DNA of 64,000 bases. It comes from Martinezella lusitana. Lineage in GTDB: Bacteria > Pseudomonadota > Alphaproteobacteria > Rhizobiales > Rhizobiaceae. Every line of letters starts with the position of its first letter. Within the stretch, counting starts at the first letter, position 1. Where the stretch lies: assembly GCF_016901135.1 (NCBI RefSeq), contig NZ_JAFEVL010000015.1, positions 52,977-116,976 of the forward strand, in the 5' to 3' direction. Under the pieces are notes generated by a model. That model saw nothing but the letters and a program-made list of their open reading frames with translations, was not told where the DNA came from and did not search any database. Positions 17,411 through 25,895 of this stretch are shown piece by piece. The position numbers and the translations under genes are program-made.

Positions 17411-18655
17411 ATGGTTTCGCGTACCGTCCGCCTGGCGCTTGGTGAGCGTCTTCTCTCAGTTGGCAAGCTGACTTTCGACAGCGATGGCCGGCGACAGTTC
17501 AGCATGTTCCGATATGATGAAGCCTGGCTGACACATCCTCAGCGGTTCGCACTCAGCCCATCGATGCCGCTTTCCGATTCTCCCCATATCGCGTCGGGGT
17601 CCAGGGAAAACATGCGTGCGGCGCTCCCGTACGCGATATCTGACGCCGCGCCCGACGCCTGGGGTCGAGGCATCATATCGAAATCGCTCGGTGGCGCTCC
17701 AAGCGAGCTGGATTTTCTCCTGGCCGCCGATGATCGGACCCGCCAGGGCGCACTGCGCTTTCTGGACGAGGATGGTAAGCCGCTCTCGGACGCCGATCCG
17801 CCCGTGCCGCGCCTGAACGATCTGGAAGATCTAAGAGAGCTCGCGCGGGCCTATGAACTCGATCCCGATATGGCCCGCCAGGCCGCCGATCGGTTAATCG
17901 GCTTTGCCGGATCACTGGGCGGGGCGAGGCCAAAATCGAGCTTCGACGATGATGGCGTGCTGGCCATCGCCAAATTCACCTCGGAGAACGACACCATGCC
18001 CATCGAGCGCGTCGAGGTGGCGACGCTGAGACTCGCTGCGAAGGCCGGGATCCGAACGCCTGCGGCGCGCCTTGAGCTGGCGGAGTCAGATCGACCGGTA
18101 GCGATCATCAGCAGGTTCGACCGCGGTCGGGGAGTGCGAATACCCTATATCTCAGCGCAAACTCTCACCGGCATCGACGCTCGGGAGGGCGGTTACTACA
18201 CCGACATCGCGGACGCGATCCGCGCGTATGGGCTCGAACCGCGCAAGCAGATCCTCGAACTCTATCGCCGTATGCTATTTACGCTCTTGGTCTCGAACAA
18301 CGATGATCACCTCAAGAACCATGGCTTTCTCTACGGCGGCAACGACAAATGGCTCATGGCGCCGATGTTTGATGTCAATCCGCAACCCGAGCGCCATCGC
18401 CATCTCGAAACCGGTATCAGTGAGTTGAGCGGGAACAATCCTTCGGTTGAGGCGGCCATCGAGGCTTCGCCATTTTTCGACGTCGATCGGGACGAGGCGG
18501 TGAGCATCCTTGGCGAGGTGCTGATAGCCGTCGAGCAGAATTGGAAGTCGCTGCTGCTGGAGGCGGGTCTAACCGAAAAGCAAGCAAAAATCTATGCGTC
18601 GGCCTTCGATCACCACGAGACCGAAACCGCCCGCCGCCTTGTTATGCCGAACTAA
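17411..18655 (+). CDS. hipA: HipA-like serine/threonine kinase toxin
   Basis: 414 residues, normal for HipA. The N-terminal HipA_N domain (about 1-110) is followed by the kinase domain. That domain has the glycine loop SLGGARPKS near residue 172 and the catalytic segment NNDDHLKNHGF near 296-306, then MFDVNP as the metal-binding motif. HipA of E. coli phosphorylates glutamyl-tRNA synthetase and triggers persistence. No frameshift is seen and the motifs are intact, so it looks active. The pair is flanked by unrelated catabolic operons, as for a mobile or acquired module. Confidence 0.87.
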   Translation: MVSRTVRLALGERLLSVGKLTFDSDGRRQFSMFRYDEAWLTHPQRFALSPSMPLSDSPHIASGSRENMRAALPYAISDAAPDAWGRGIISKSLGGAPSELDFLLAADDRTRQGALRFLDEDGKPLSDADPPVPRLNDLEDLRELARAYELDPDMARQAADRLIGFAGSLGGARPKSSFDDDGVLAIAKFTSENDTMPIERVEVATLRLAAKAGIRTPAARLELAESDRPVAIISRFDRGRGVRIPYISAQTLTGIDAREGGYYTDIADAIRAYGLEPRKQILELYRRMLFTLLVSNNDDHLKNHGFLYGGNDKWLMAPMFDVNPQPERHRHLETGISELSGNNPSVEAAIEASPFFDVDRDEAVSILGEVLIAVEQNWKSLLLEAGLTEKQAKIYASAFDHHETETARRLVMPN

Positions 18656-18790
18656 CCTCGACTATCTCGCGCCGGACGCTTACGAAGCCAGTCTCTCGCA
18701 ACAGCGGCAAGGGACACCAGACGCAATTCACAGCGCGGAGAACTGTTACTGACTGCTGTCTCACCAAAGGGGTGCAGTCCACGACAAGGC

Positions 18791-19900
18791 TCACTGCATC
18801 ATGCCGCGCGCAGCCACGGGAAAGACGGCTTCAACACGTCCGCTGCGCATGCCGACATACCAGTCGTAACGGTCGACCGTGGGGTCGCAGTGGCCGGGAA
18901 CAAGACGCAGCGTTTCGCCGATGGCGAGACTGCCTGGGCCTGAGCGAACAACAAGCGCCCCATGCTCGTCCGAGGCACCGGCAAACTCGATGTCCTGGCG
19001 CGCATGGATGAGGGGAAGCCCGCTGTCGACGGCTATGCCCTTGTGACCACAATCCAACACCGCGATGCCATCGCGGGCAGCACTCATGACGGTGCTCAGG
19101 ACGAAAAGCGACTGCTGAAAGGGAGGAGCGGGGCGGTTTCGCGCATAATCGGCGTCCATAAACAGATAGGAGCCGGCTTGCAGCTCGGTGTAGACGCCGC
19201 TTGCCGCCTCATGAGAAAATGTTCCCGTGCCCGCACCGCCGACAATGGCGCATTCGAGGTGTTGCTTCCGGATGGCGGCAATCGTATCCGCCGTTCGCTC
19301 CACCGCCCGGCCGATTGCCTCGCTCCGCTCTTCTTCGGTGCGCAGATGCTGCGCGCCCCCGTGATACGATTGCAGGCCGCCGAACACCAGATGGCGGCTT
19401 TTGGCGATGCGTGTTGCCAGTGCTGCGGCCGGCTCGCCAGCCTCCACGCCGCAACGCCCACCGCTGACATCGATCTCGACCAGAACGGTCATCCGGGTGG
19501 CGCAAGTTTCCGCCAGCGACTCGATCTGATCGATGACCGCGGCATTGTCGGCGCAAACCGCCATCTTCGCCATTTTCGACAAGGCGGCGAGCCTTGCCAG
19601 CTTGCGGGGGGAAGCGACCTCGTTCGAAACGAGGATGTCACCGACGCCGCCCCAGGCAAGCACTTCGGCTTCGGCCGTCTTCTGCACGCATTGCCCGACG
19701 GCGCCCCGCGCCATCTGCCAATGGGCGATCACGGGCGATTTGTGGGTCTTTGCATGGGCTCTCAACCGCACGCCTGACTTGCGGCAGAAATCAGCCATGC
19801 GATCGAGATTACTTTCCATGGCGTCGAGATCGATGACGAGGGCAGGGGTATCGATATCCGCCTCGCTCATTCCGGGCTCGGCAGGAGGGCGTTGAAGCAT
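18791..19900 (-). CDS. D-threonine aldolase / 3-hydroxyaspartate aldolase-like PLP enzyme (DSD1 family)
   Basis: 369 residues. An alanine-racemase-type PLP barrel has the PLP lysine in HAKTHKSP near residue 51. The C-terminal metal site GHCDPTVDRYDWYV near residue 345 is typical of D-threonine aldolase and D-serine dehydratase-like (DSD1) enzymes. These cleave beta-hydroxy-D-amino acids to glycine or glyoxylate products plus an aldehyde, or dehydrate D-serine. AGAGGAAA precedes the ATG. It ends a minus-strand operon that also makes an aldehyde dehydrogenase, which could take the released aldehyde. Exact substrate not known. Confidence 0.8.
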   Translation of the reverse strand: MLQRPPAEPGMSEADIDTPALVIDLDAMESNLDRMADFCRKSGVRLRAHAKTHKSPVIAHWQMARGAVGQCVQKTAEAEVLAWGGVGDILVSNEVASPRKLARLAALSKMAKMAVCADNAAVIDQIESLAETCATRMTVLVEIDVSGGRCGVEAGEPAAALATRIAKSRHLVFGGLQSYHGGAQHLRTEEERSEAIGRAVERTADTIAAIRKQHLECAIVGGAGTGTFSHEAASGVYTELQAGSYLFMDADYARNRPAPPFQQSLFVLSTVMSAARDGIAVLDCGHKGIAVDSGLPLIHARQDIEFAGASDEHGALVVRSGPGSLAIGETLRLVPGHCDPTVDRYDWYVGMRSGRVEAVFPVAARGMMQ

Positions 19901-19981
19901 TTTGTTTTCCTCTGATCGCGGTGATTTCGATCATGGTCATGTGGGCGGGAGGGGTGACAGTCTTTGCACGGCTGCGGGAGA

Positions 19982-20009
19982 CGATGCACGGCGGGACCAC
20001 CCCGCATCG
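19982..20009 (-). terminator. Hairpin between GMC oxidoreductase and aldolase-like genes
   Basis: CGATGC / GCATCG outer stem with an inner CGGG / CCCG stem and a 4-nt bulge, just downstream of the GMC gene on the minus strand. There is no U-run. It may partly separate the aldolase-like gene from the operon. Confidence 0.3.
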
Positions 20010-20020
20010 TTCGGGTCGCA

Positions 20021-21649
20021 TCAGGCGGCAATCGACGGTTTTGCCTCCCGCGATAGTGTCTCGAAATTATCGCGGATATAGGCGGCGGCGCGCAAGGCGA
20101 GCGCCGAGATGGTCGGCGTCGGATTGACGACCCCGCCGGTCGCAAGCACACTACCGTCGACAATGAAGAGGTTGGGAACCTCCCAAGTCTGGTTCCATTC
20201 ATTGACAACGGAGGTCGCCGGGTCGCTACCCATGCGGCAGGTGCCGATCATGTGCCACGCGGGAGTTCGGTAAACCCCATCCTTGTCACGATAATCATGG
20301 AGTCGATATTCGAAGGCGCCGCAAGCCTTGGCTAGTTCCTCCAGGCGCTCCAGCATGTAGTTCATCATGCGCTTGTCGTTTTCGCCGGGAGCGTAGTGTG
20401 TCTTCGCTGCAGGTACGCCGTCGGAATCCGTCAGTTCGGGATCGAGCGTGACACGGTTTTCCGGGTTGGGTATATCGTCGCCTATGCCGAATACGCCGAT
20501 GGAATGACCGAAATGACGCTCAAACCATTGGTGATGCTGGGCGCCCCAGGGTGCACGGGCGGGGGTGAACCAACCGGCTGCGAGTTCGCCTGCCGAGGCG
20601 GCGGAGGTGATGCAGTTGAAATTGAAGCCGTTGACGAAGCCACGCGACACGTCGGTCTCGGCAAATTGCCGGGATAGAAGTGAAGCAACATAGCCGATCT
20701 GACCGTCGACAGGCTCATCGACCCACATTTCGCAGGCGACAAGCGTGTGGTGGAGCAGGTATCGGCCGACTTGGTCGTTGCTATTGGCTAAATTGTCGGA
20801 GGCGAGCAGCAGTCGTGGCGTGCCGATGCCGTTCGCCGCGACGATGACCAACCTGGCCTTCTGGAAATGCTTCTGCCCGGTGTTGCGGTCAATATAGAGC
20901 GCACCGGTGGCTCTGCCGTCGGCACCTTTTTCGATCTTCAGCACGCGCGCGTTGATGCGCAGTTCGCAGCCGGCCTCGAGCGCCTTTGGCCAGATCGACA
21001 ACGAGTATTTGCTCATCGAACCGCGCGGGCAGCCATTGCACATGCCGCAATTGTTGCAGGCGGGCCGGCCGTCATAGTCTTCGGTGATGACGCCAGCTTC
21101 GGCGGGCCACCAGTGCCAATCGAGCGCGTCAAAGCCGGAGGCGAGCCGCTTGGCGACTTTCGAGACGGGCATCGGCTGTGTCGGACAGCGTTCGCGCGGC
21201 GGCATAGCGGGGTCGCCCGCTAGACCGGACACGCCGACAAGCCTGTCCGCCTCCTCATAATAGGGAGCGATGTCTTCATAGCTGATCGGCCAGTCCGGCT
21301 GCATGCCGTGTTCCGTCCCCTTGCGGAAATCGGAGGGGCGATAGCGCGGCCAGATTGCGCCATAAACATTGGTGGAGCCGCCGACGGCATTCCACATCAG
21401 GATCTGGGAGGAATCGGAATTGACCGGAAAGTCGTCCGGATGGCTGCGCTTGTTGACATCCGGGCTCCAGTTGGTCCGCCGCTGCCAGGACCAGTCGGCA
21501 TGAAGGTGGGGATGGTCCTTGGCCTCGACCCAGGAACCCTGTTCTAGGCAGACGACATCCAACCCGGCATCGGCCAGGGTGAGGGCCGCCAGTGATCCGG
21601 TCGCGCCGGCGCCGATGATCAAAACATCGCAGATGCGTTCCGTTGTCAT
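20021..21649 (-). CDS. GMC-family FAD oxidoreductase
   Basis: 542 residues from the ATG at 21649, which overlaps the upstream stop (ATGA); an in-frame GTG at 21664 lacks support. The N-terminal FAD-binding motif VLIIGAGATGSLAALTLADAG is clear. The C-terminal GMC region has WHMIGTCRMG and NLFIVDGSVLATGGVVNPTPTISALALR, the usual GMC active-site and FAD end. It resembles the large subunit of gluconate-2-dehydrogenase-like complexes and is paired with a subunit-3-like gene. There is no signal peptide, so a cytoplasmic sugar- or alcohol-oxidising enzyme is more likely than a periplasmic one. Confidence 0.85.
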   Translation of the reverse strand: MTTERICDVLIIGAGATGSLAALTLADAGLDVVCLEQGSWVEAKDHPHLHADWSWQRRTNWSPDVNKRSHPDDFPVNSDSSQILMWNAVGGSTNVYGAIWPRYRPSDFRKGTEHGMQPDWPISYEDIAPYYEEADRLVGVSGLAGDPAMPPRERCPTQPMPVSKVAKRLASGFDALDWHWWPAEAGVITEDYDGRPACNNCGMCNGCPRGSMSKYSLSIWPKALEAGCELRINARVLKIEKGADGRATGALYIDRNTGQKHFQKARLVIVAANGIGTPRLLLASDNLANSNDQVGRYLLHHTLVACEMWVDEPVDGQIGYVASLLSRQFAETDVSRGFVNGFNFNCITSAASAGELAAGWFTPARAPWGAQHHQWFERHFGHSIGVFGIGDDIPNPENRVTLDPELTDSDGVPAAKTHYAPGENDKRMMNYMLERLEELAKACGAFEYRLHDYRDKDGVYRTPAWHMIGTCRMGSDPATSVVNEWNQTWEVPNLFIVDGSVLATGGVVNPTPTISALALRAAAYIRDNFETLSREAKPSIAA

Positions 21650-22203
21650 CTTTCCACTCCCCACTGAACGGTTTTCACCGTGTCGAGATCGAGTACCGAC
21701 GTATCGACCGGCGCAACCTCGTCCGTCTTGAGATAGTGACCGCGCCCGTGCTTGGGCATGTCGCGATTGAAGTCGAAAGGCTCCATCTTGTAGCCCGTGA
21801 CGTGCGGCCGATACGAGTAGGGGCGGCCGGTGTTCTGAATGGCTTCGATGACGAACGGCGTCTCGTAGTAGGCGAGTGTCACGGCGGTATAGATCTTGTC
21901 GAAAAGCTCCGGGTCAGCTGTCTCGAAGCCTTTGACCGCCATGACGCGCGTTTCGGCATCCGTGCTCGATAGCCCGCCGCTCCGCCAGCCAAGCATGTTG
22001 GCAAGGGCGACGATCCGCTCGTCATTCCACTCGGCGAAAATGCGCAACCCGACAATGCCGTGGACGCCCGCGTCGGATGCCGATGGCCACCCGTCGGCGC
22101 CTGGGATCAGTTCGTCGACGAGCGCCTTTATCATCTGCGTTCTCTCCGAAGGGGAGATCAGCGAATTCCTGTCTTCGATTGATACGGAGGATTGCCTAGT
22201 CAT
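21646..22203 (-). CDS. Gluconate 2-dehydrogenase subunit 3 family protein
   Basis: 185 residues. The LSPSER/ISPSERTQMIKALVDELIPGAD start and the helical body match the gluconate_2-dh3 family, the small subunit of GMC-type dehydrogenases. Characterised members usually carry a Tat signal that helps export the complex; none is visible here. It is translationally coupled on both sides (ATGA overlaps with the aldehyde dehydrogenase and GMC genes), so it is surely a partner of the GMC protein. Confidence 0.8.
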   Translation of the reverse strand: MTRQSSVSIEDRNSLISPSERTQMIKALVDELIPGADGWPSASDAGVHGIVGLRIFAEWNDERIVALANMLGWRSGGLSSTDAETRVMAVKGFETADPELFDKIYTAVTLAYYETPFVIEAIQNTGRPYSYRPHVTGYKMEPFDFNRDMPKHGRGHYLKTDEVAPVDTSVLDLDTVKTVQWGVER

Positions 22204-23672
22204 GCTGCACCCAACTTATGGTTCATCGTCACGGTGATCATCTTCAGCTCGGTCATCGCCTCCATCGTATGGATGCCGCCGAGACGGCCGATGCCGCTCT
22301 TGGTGCCCGAGCCGCCGCCGAAAGGCAGATGGATCTCCCACCAGGTGCTGCCGGCGTTGACGTTGACGATGCCGGCAGGGATCGCCTTTGCCATCGACAC
22401 CCCACGGGTGATATCAGCGGTAAACACGCCAACCGAAAGGCCGTATTCGCTGTCGAGCGCCAGATCCAGCGCTTCGGCTTCGTCCTTGAAGGAGATGACG
22501 GGGACGACAGGCCCGAAGGTTTCCTCGCGGTTGATCCGCATTTCGCGGGTGACACCCGAAATTACCGTCGGCTCGAAGTACAATCCGCTGCCGAGATCGG
22601 GCCGGGCATTGCCGCCATAGAGCACCTTGGCGCCCTGCGCCACCGCGTCATCGACGTGTTCCTTGACCTTGGCCGCGACCTTGGCGTTGTTCAGCGGTCC
22701 CATCGTGGTTCCCTGATGCAAGGGGTCGCCGAGGACATGCTTTGCCGCGTGGGCCACGAGCTTTTCGGACAGGCTGTCTGCGATCGAATGATGCGCAAGG
22801 ACGCGACCGGTCGCGGCGCAGACTTGGCCGGCATTGAAGAAGGCGCCGCCGGCTGCCGCGGCTGCAGCAGCGTCCAGATCCGCATCCTCGAAGACGACCA
22901 CAGGGCCGTTCCCGCCAAGTTCGAGCAACAGGGGTTTGCCGGCGCCGCGCTGGGCGATGACCTTGCCGGTTGCAGCGCTGCCGGTAAAGCCGATCGCAGC
23001 CACATCCTTGTGAACCACCACGGCGTCGCCGGCGGTCGCGCCTTCGCCGATGACAAGGTTGATCACGCCGGCCGGCAGGCCGGCGCTGTCGATCGCTTCC
23101 ATCAATGCGCAGGCGACCAGCGATGTCGAAGGCGCTGGCACCCAGACGATGGTGTTGCCGGTGGCAATGCCCGGCGCCAGATATTCGACGGGGATGTTGA
23201 CCGGGAAATTCCAGGGCGTAATGACGCCGTAGACGCCGCGTGGCTGGCGGATTGTCATAACCAGCTTGGTCGGATCTTCGGCGGGCAGCGTCTGGCCGCC
23301 CATCTGCTTGACGAGCTCGGAGGCCAGCCGGAAGCCGTCGGCCGCCTTGCCGACTTCGCCCATGGCTTCTGCCAGGATCTTGCCCTGCTCGGCGGACAGA
23401 ATGCGGGCGATCTTCTCGCGCGAGGCGTCGATTGCCGCGCCGATGGCAACGCAGATTTCCGCCCGCTTGAAGACAGGTGTATCCGCCCAGGCAGCGCCGG
23501 CTGCCTTTGCAGCGGCGACGGCCTTGTCTGTGGTTGCGCGGCTGGATTTGGGGAGCTGCGCAATTGTCTCGCCGTTTGCCGGGTTCACGGCCGGCATGGT
23601 CTCGGGTTCGGTCTGCCATTCGCCGGCAATGAAATTGGCCGGGACATTCTTCATCGTGTAGGTGCCGTCCAT
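22200..23672 (-). CDS. NAD(P)-dependent aldehyde dehydrogenase
   Basis: 490 residues from the ATG at 23672 (GGAG upstream; the longer frame begins inside the preceding gene). The catalytic glutamate motif LLELGGNGP and the catalytic cysteine motif FNAGQVCAATGR are intact. It resembles succinate-semialdehyde or betaine-aldehyde dehydrogenases. In this operon it could oxidise an aldehyde from the GMC or aldolase-like enzyme. Confidence 0.88.
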   Translation of the reverse strand: MDGTYTMKNVPANFIAGEWQTEPETMPAVNPANGETIAQLPKSSRATTDKAVAAAKAAGAAWADTPVFKRAEICVAIGAAIDASREKIARILSAEQGKILAEAMGEVGKAADGFRLASELVKQMGGQTLPAEDPTKLVMTIRQPRGVYGVITPWNFPVNIPVEYLAPGIATGNTIVWVPAPSTSLVACALMEAIDSAGLPAGVINLVIGEGATAGDAVVVHKDVAAIGFTGSAATGKVIAQRGAGKPLLLELGGNGPVVVFEDADLDAAAAAAAGGAFFNAGQVCAATGRVLAHHSIADSLSEKLVAHAAKHVLGDPLHQGTTMGPLNNAKVAAKVKEHVDDAVAQGAKVLYGGNARPDLGSGLYFEPTVISGVTREMRINREETFGPVVPVISFKDEAEALDLALDSEYGLSVGVFTADITRGVSMAKAIPAGIVNVNAGSTWWEIHLPFGGGSGTKSGIGRLGGIHTMEAMTELKMITVTMNHKLGAA

Positions 23673-23685
23673 TGTCCGATCTCCT

Positions 23686-24843
23686 CTATTCGGCTGCCGC
23701 TGCAAGCGGCTGTGCATCCGTGCCAATATTTTTCCCGGCGATCACGAGTCCCGCCGCAAACAGTCGCTCCTGAGCAATGACGATGTCGCCGCGCGTATCC
23801 TCGAGCGAAAACCTGCCGCTGCGCAGTTCCAGAACGCTGGCATCGCCGGCTGCGCCGATCTTGAAGGTGCCCAGTTCCGGCCGATTCAGCGCCTTGGCGG
23901 CATTAACTGTCGATGCCGCGATGACGTCGTTGATCGGCATGCCGAGCGCCAGGAATTTGGAAAGGGTCGTTACCTGGTCATAGGCCGGCCCCTCGATGCA
24001 GAGCGCATGAACGTCGGACGAGATCGTATCCGGCACGAAGCCCTCCGCCATCATGGCGCGAGCGGTCTTCCAGGAGAATGAGCCCATGCCGTGGCCGATG
24101 TCGAACAGGACGCCACGTTCGCGTGCTGCGATGACCTCTGGCTTGATCTTGCCCTTGCCGTCGACCGGTGCATTAGGAAAGGGACGGAAGCAATGGGTCA
24201 GAACGTCACCGCCGCGCAGGCGAGAAACGACAGCCTCATAGGACGGCGGCGGTTCGTCGATATGGGCCATCAGCGGCAGGCCGGTCTCGTCGGCCACTTG
24301 GAGTGCAACATCGAGAGGGTAGATGCCGGCTGGACCCGACGCGTTGCGGCCGATGCGCACTTTGACACCAATGATGACGTCACGGTTAGCGTTGATGACC
24401 TCGACGGCTTCCCGGGCTGCCAGCAGGCGGATGTCATGGCTCTCACCAAGCATGATATTCTTGGCAAAGCCGTAGATTCCGGCGAACGAGATGTGGAGGT
24501 AAACGAGAATGCGAGCCGTGCTCTGCTCGATCACGTGCTTGCGGAAGCCGAGGAAGTTGCCGGGGCCGGCGCTGCCGGTGTCGACGCAGGTCGAGACGGC
24601 GCTCTTGCGGGCGAATGCATCCGGATCAACGCCGAGCGACGTGCCGCCCCAATAGACATGCGTATGCAGATCGATGAGGCCTGGCGTTACGATCAGGCCG
24701 GAAACATTCTTTTCCTCGAGACCGGAGAGATTATTCTCCAGTGCGGCAACCTTGCCTCCAGAGAAGGCGACGTCTGTGATGCGATCGATACCTTGCGACG
24801 GATCGATCACACGTCCGTTTTTCAAAACGAGATCATAGGGCAT
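23686..24843 (-). CDS. Amidohydrolase/deacetylase-family metallohydrolase
   Basis: 385 residues from the ATG at 24843. It has the HxH metal motif (DLHTHV near residue 60), the metal-bridging lysine in VIIGVKVRIG and the catalytic Asp in SSDVHAL. This is the branch often annotated as dihydroorotase or as amidohydrolase/deacetylase (cog3964). An Agrobacterium member of that group hydrolyses acetyl-(R)-mandelate in vitro, so a true dihydroorotase role is unlikely. The start overlaps the end of the ATPase gene by 11 nt. Context suggests removal of an acyl or carbamoyl group from an imported compound. Confidence 0.82.
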   Translation of the reverse strand: MPYDLVLKNGRVIDPSQGIDRITDVAFSGGKVAALENNLSGLEEKNVSGLIVTPGLIDLHTHVYWGGTSLGVDPDAFARKSAVSTCVDTGSAGPGNFLGFRKHVIEQSTARILVYLHISFAGIYGFAKNIMLGESHDIRLLAAREAVEVINANRDVIIGVKVRIGRNASGPAGIYPLDVALQVADETGLPLMAHIDEPPPSYEAVVSRLRGGDVLTHCFRPFPNAPVDGKGKIKPEVIAARERGVLFDIGHGMGSFSWKTARAMMAEGFVPDTISSDVHALCIEGPAYDQVTTLSKFLALGMPINDVIAASTVNAAKALNRPELGTFKIGAAGDASVLELRSGRFSLEDTRGDIVIAQERLFAAGLVIAGKNIGTDAQPLAAAAE

Positions 24844-25882
24844 GAATTCGACTTTCAGTTTCCATAAAGTTCTGGTTGATGCGAACGCCGCTGTCGGCGG
24901 CAAACAGGCGGACGGCGTCAGAGCTGGCACCGAGGGTGATACTTTGGCCGGGAGACAATCCCGTCGTGTCGGTACAGGTCGCGCGCACGACATGGTCGCC
25001 GACCGCGACGTCGATGAACTGGAACGGGCCGGCCGGCTCGATCAGCAGCATCTCGCCGGTCAGAGAAAGGCCGCCATTGGCGCGGGCAGTTGGCTTCAGA
25101 TCATGCGGGCGCACGCCGATGATCTGGCCCGCGCCGCCACCACAGAGGTCGGCAGGTAGAAAATTCATCTGCGGACTGCCGATGAAACCGGCTACGAACT
25201 GATTGGCAGGCTTGGTGTAGACCTCCATCGGCGGCGCGAACTGCTGAACGACGCCGTCTTTCATGACAGCGATGCGATCCGACAGTACCATCGCCTCTTC
25301 CTGATCGTGGGTGACGAAGATAACGGTGATGCCGAGTGCCTTCTGCAGCCGGCGGATCTCGGTTCTCATGTGCACGCGCAAGGAGGCATCGAGATTGGAC
25401 AGGGGTTCGTCCATCAGCAGGACCGACGGGTTTCTGACGATGGCACGGCCGACGGCGACGCGCTGGCGCTGGCCGCCGGAAAGGGCCGCGGGCAGGCGGT
25501 CAAGGAGTGCCTCGATGCCGAGTACATCGGCGGCCCAGGCAACCTGCTTGGCGATGGTCTGTTCGTCGAGCTTCTGCTGGCGCAGCGGGAAGGCAATGTT
25601 CTCGCGCACCGTCATATGCGGATAGAGAGCGTAATCCTGGAAGACCAGCGCTATGTTCCGCTCGCGAGGCCCAAGATCGGATATCTCCTTGCCGTTGAAG
25701 CGGATCGATCCTTCGTCGATCTCTTCCAGGCCCGAGATGCAGAAGAGGAGCGTGGACTTGCCGCAGCCCGAAGGCCCGAGGAAGGAGATGAACTCGCCGT
25801 CGCTGATGGTAAGGTCGAGGCCCTTGATGACGGGAGTTTCTCCGAACTTCTTGACGAGACCGGCTATCTGGATGGATGCCAT
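24833..25882 (-). CDS. ABC sugar transporter ATPase (UgpC/MalK type), RpiR-linked operon
   Basis: 349 residues from the ATG at 25882 (GGAG upstream). Walker A GPSGCGKST, signature LSGGQRQRV, Walker B LLMDEPLSNLD and VTHDQEEA are present, followed by a C-terminal TOBE-type region with IIGVRPHDL. It lies 13 nt after the fused permease and should form one transporter with it and the Tat-type binding protein. Confidence 0.9.
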   Translation of the reverse strand: MASIQIAGLVKKFGETPVIKGLDLTISDGEFISFLGPSGCGKSTLLFCISGLEEIDEGSIRFNGKEISDLGPRERNIALVFQDYALYPHMTVRENIAFPLRQQKLDEQTIAKQVAWAADVLGIEALLDRLPAALSGGQRQRVAVGRAIVRNPSVLLMDEPLSNLDASLRVHMRTEIRRLQKALGITVIFVTHDQEEAMVLSDRIAVMKDGVVQQFAPPMEVYTKPANQFVAGFIGSPQMNFLPADLCGGGAGQIIGVRPHDLKPTARANGGLSLTGEMLLIEPAGPFQFIDVAVGDHVVRATCTDTTGLSPGQSITLGASSDAVRLFAADSGVRINQNFMETESRIHAL

Positions 25883-25895
25883 TGTTGAACTCCTT

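Noticed and set aside
22218..23780. 520-residue plus-strand frame opposite the aldehyde dehydrogenase
   Set aside because: It is antisense to a clear, motif-complete aldehyde dehydrogenase and shows arginine/histidine-rich low-quality composition without a recognisable fold.
23686..24843. Dihydroorotase role for the amidohydrolase
   Set aside because: It lies in a transporter/dehydrogenase operon with no pyrimidine genes, and this subgroup is known to be misannotated as dihydroorotase.
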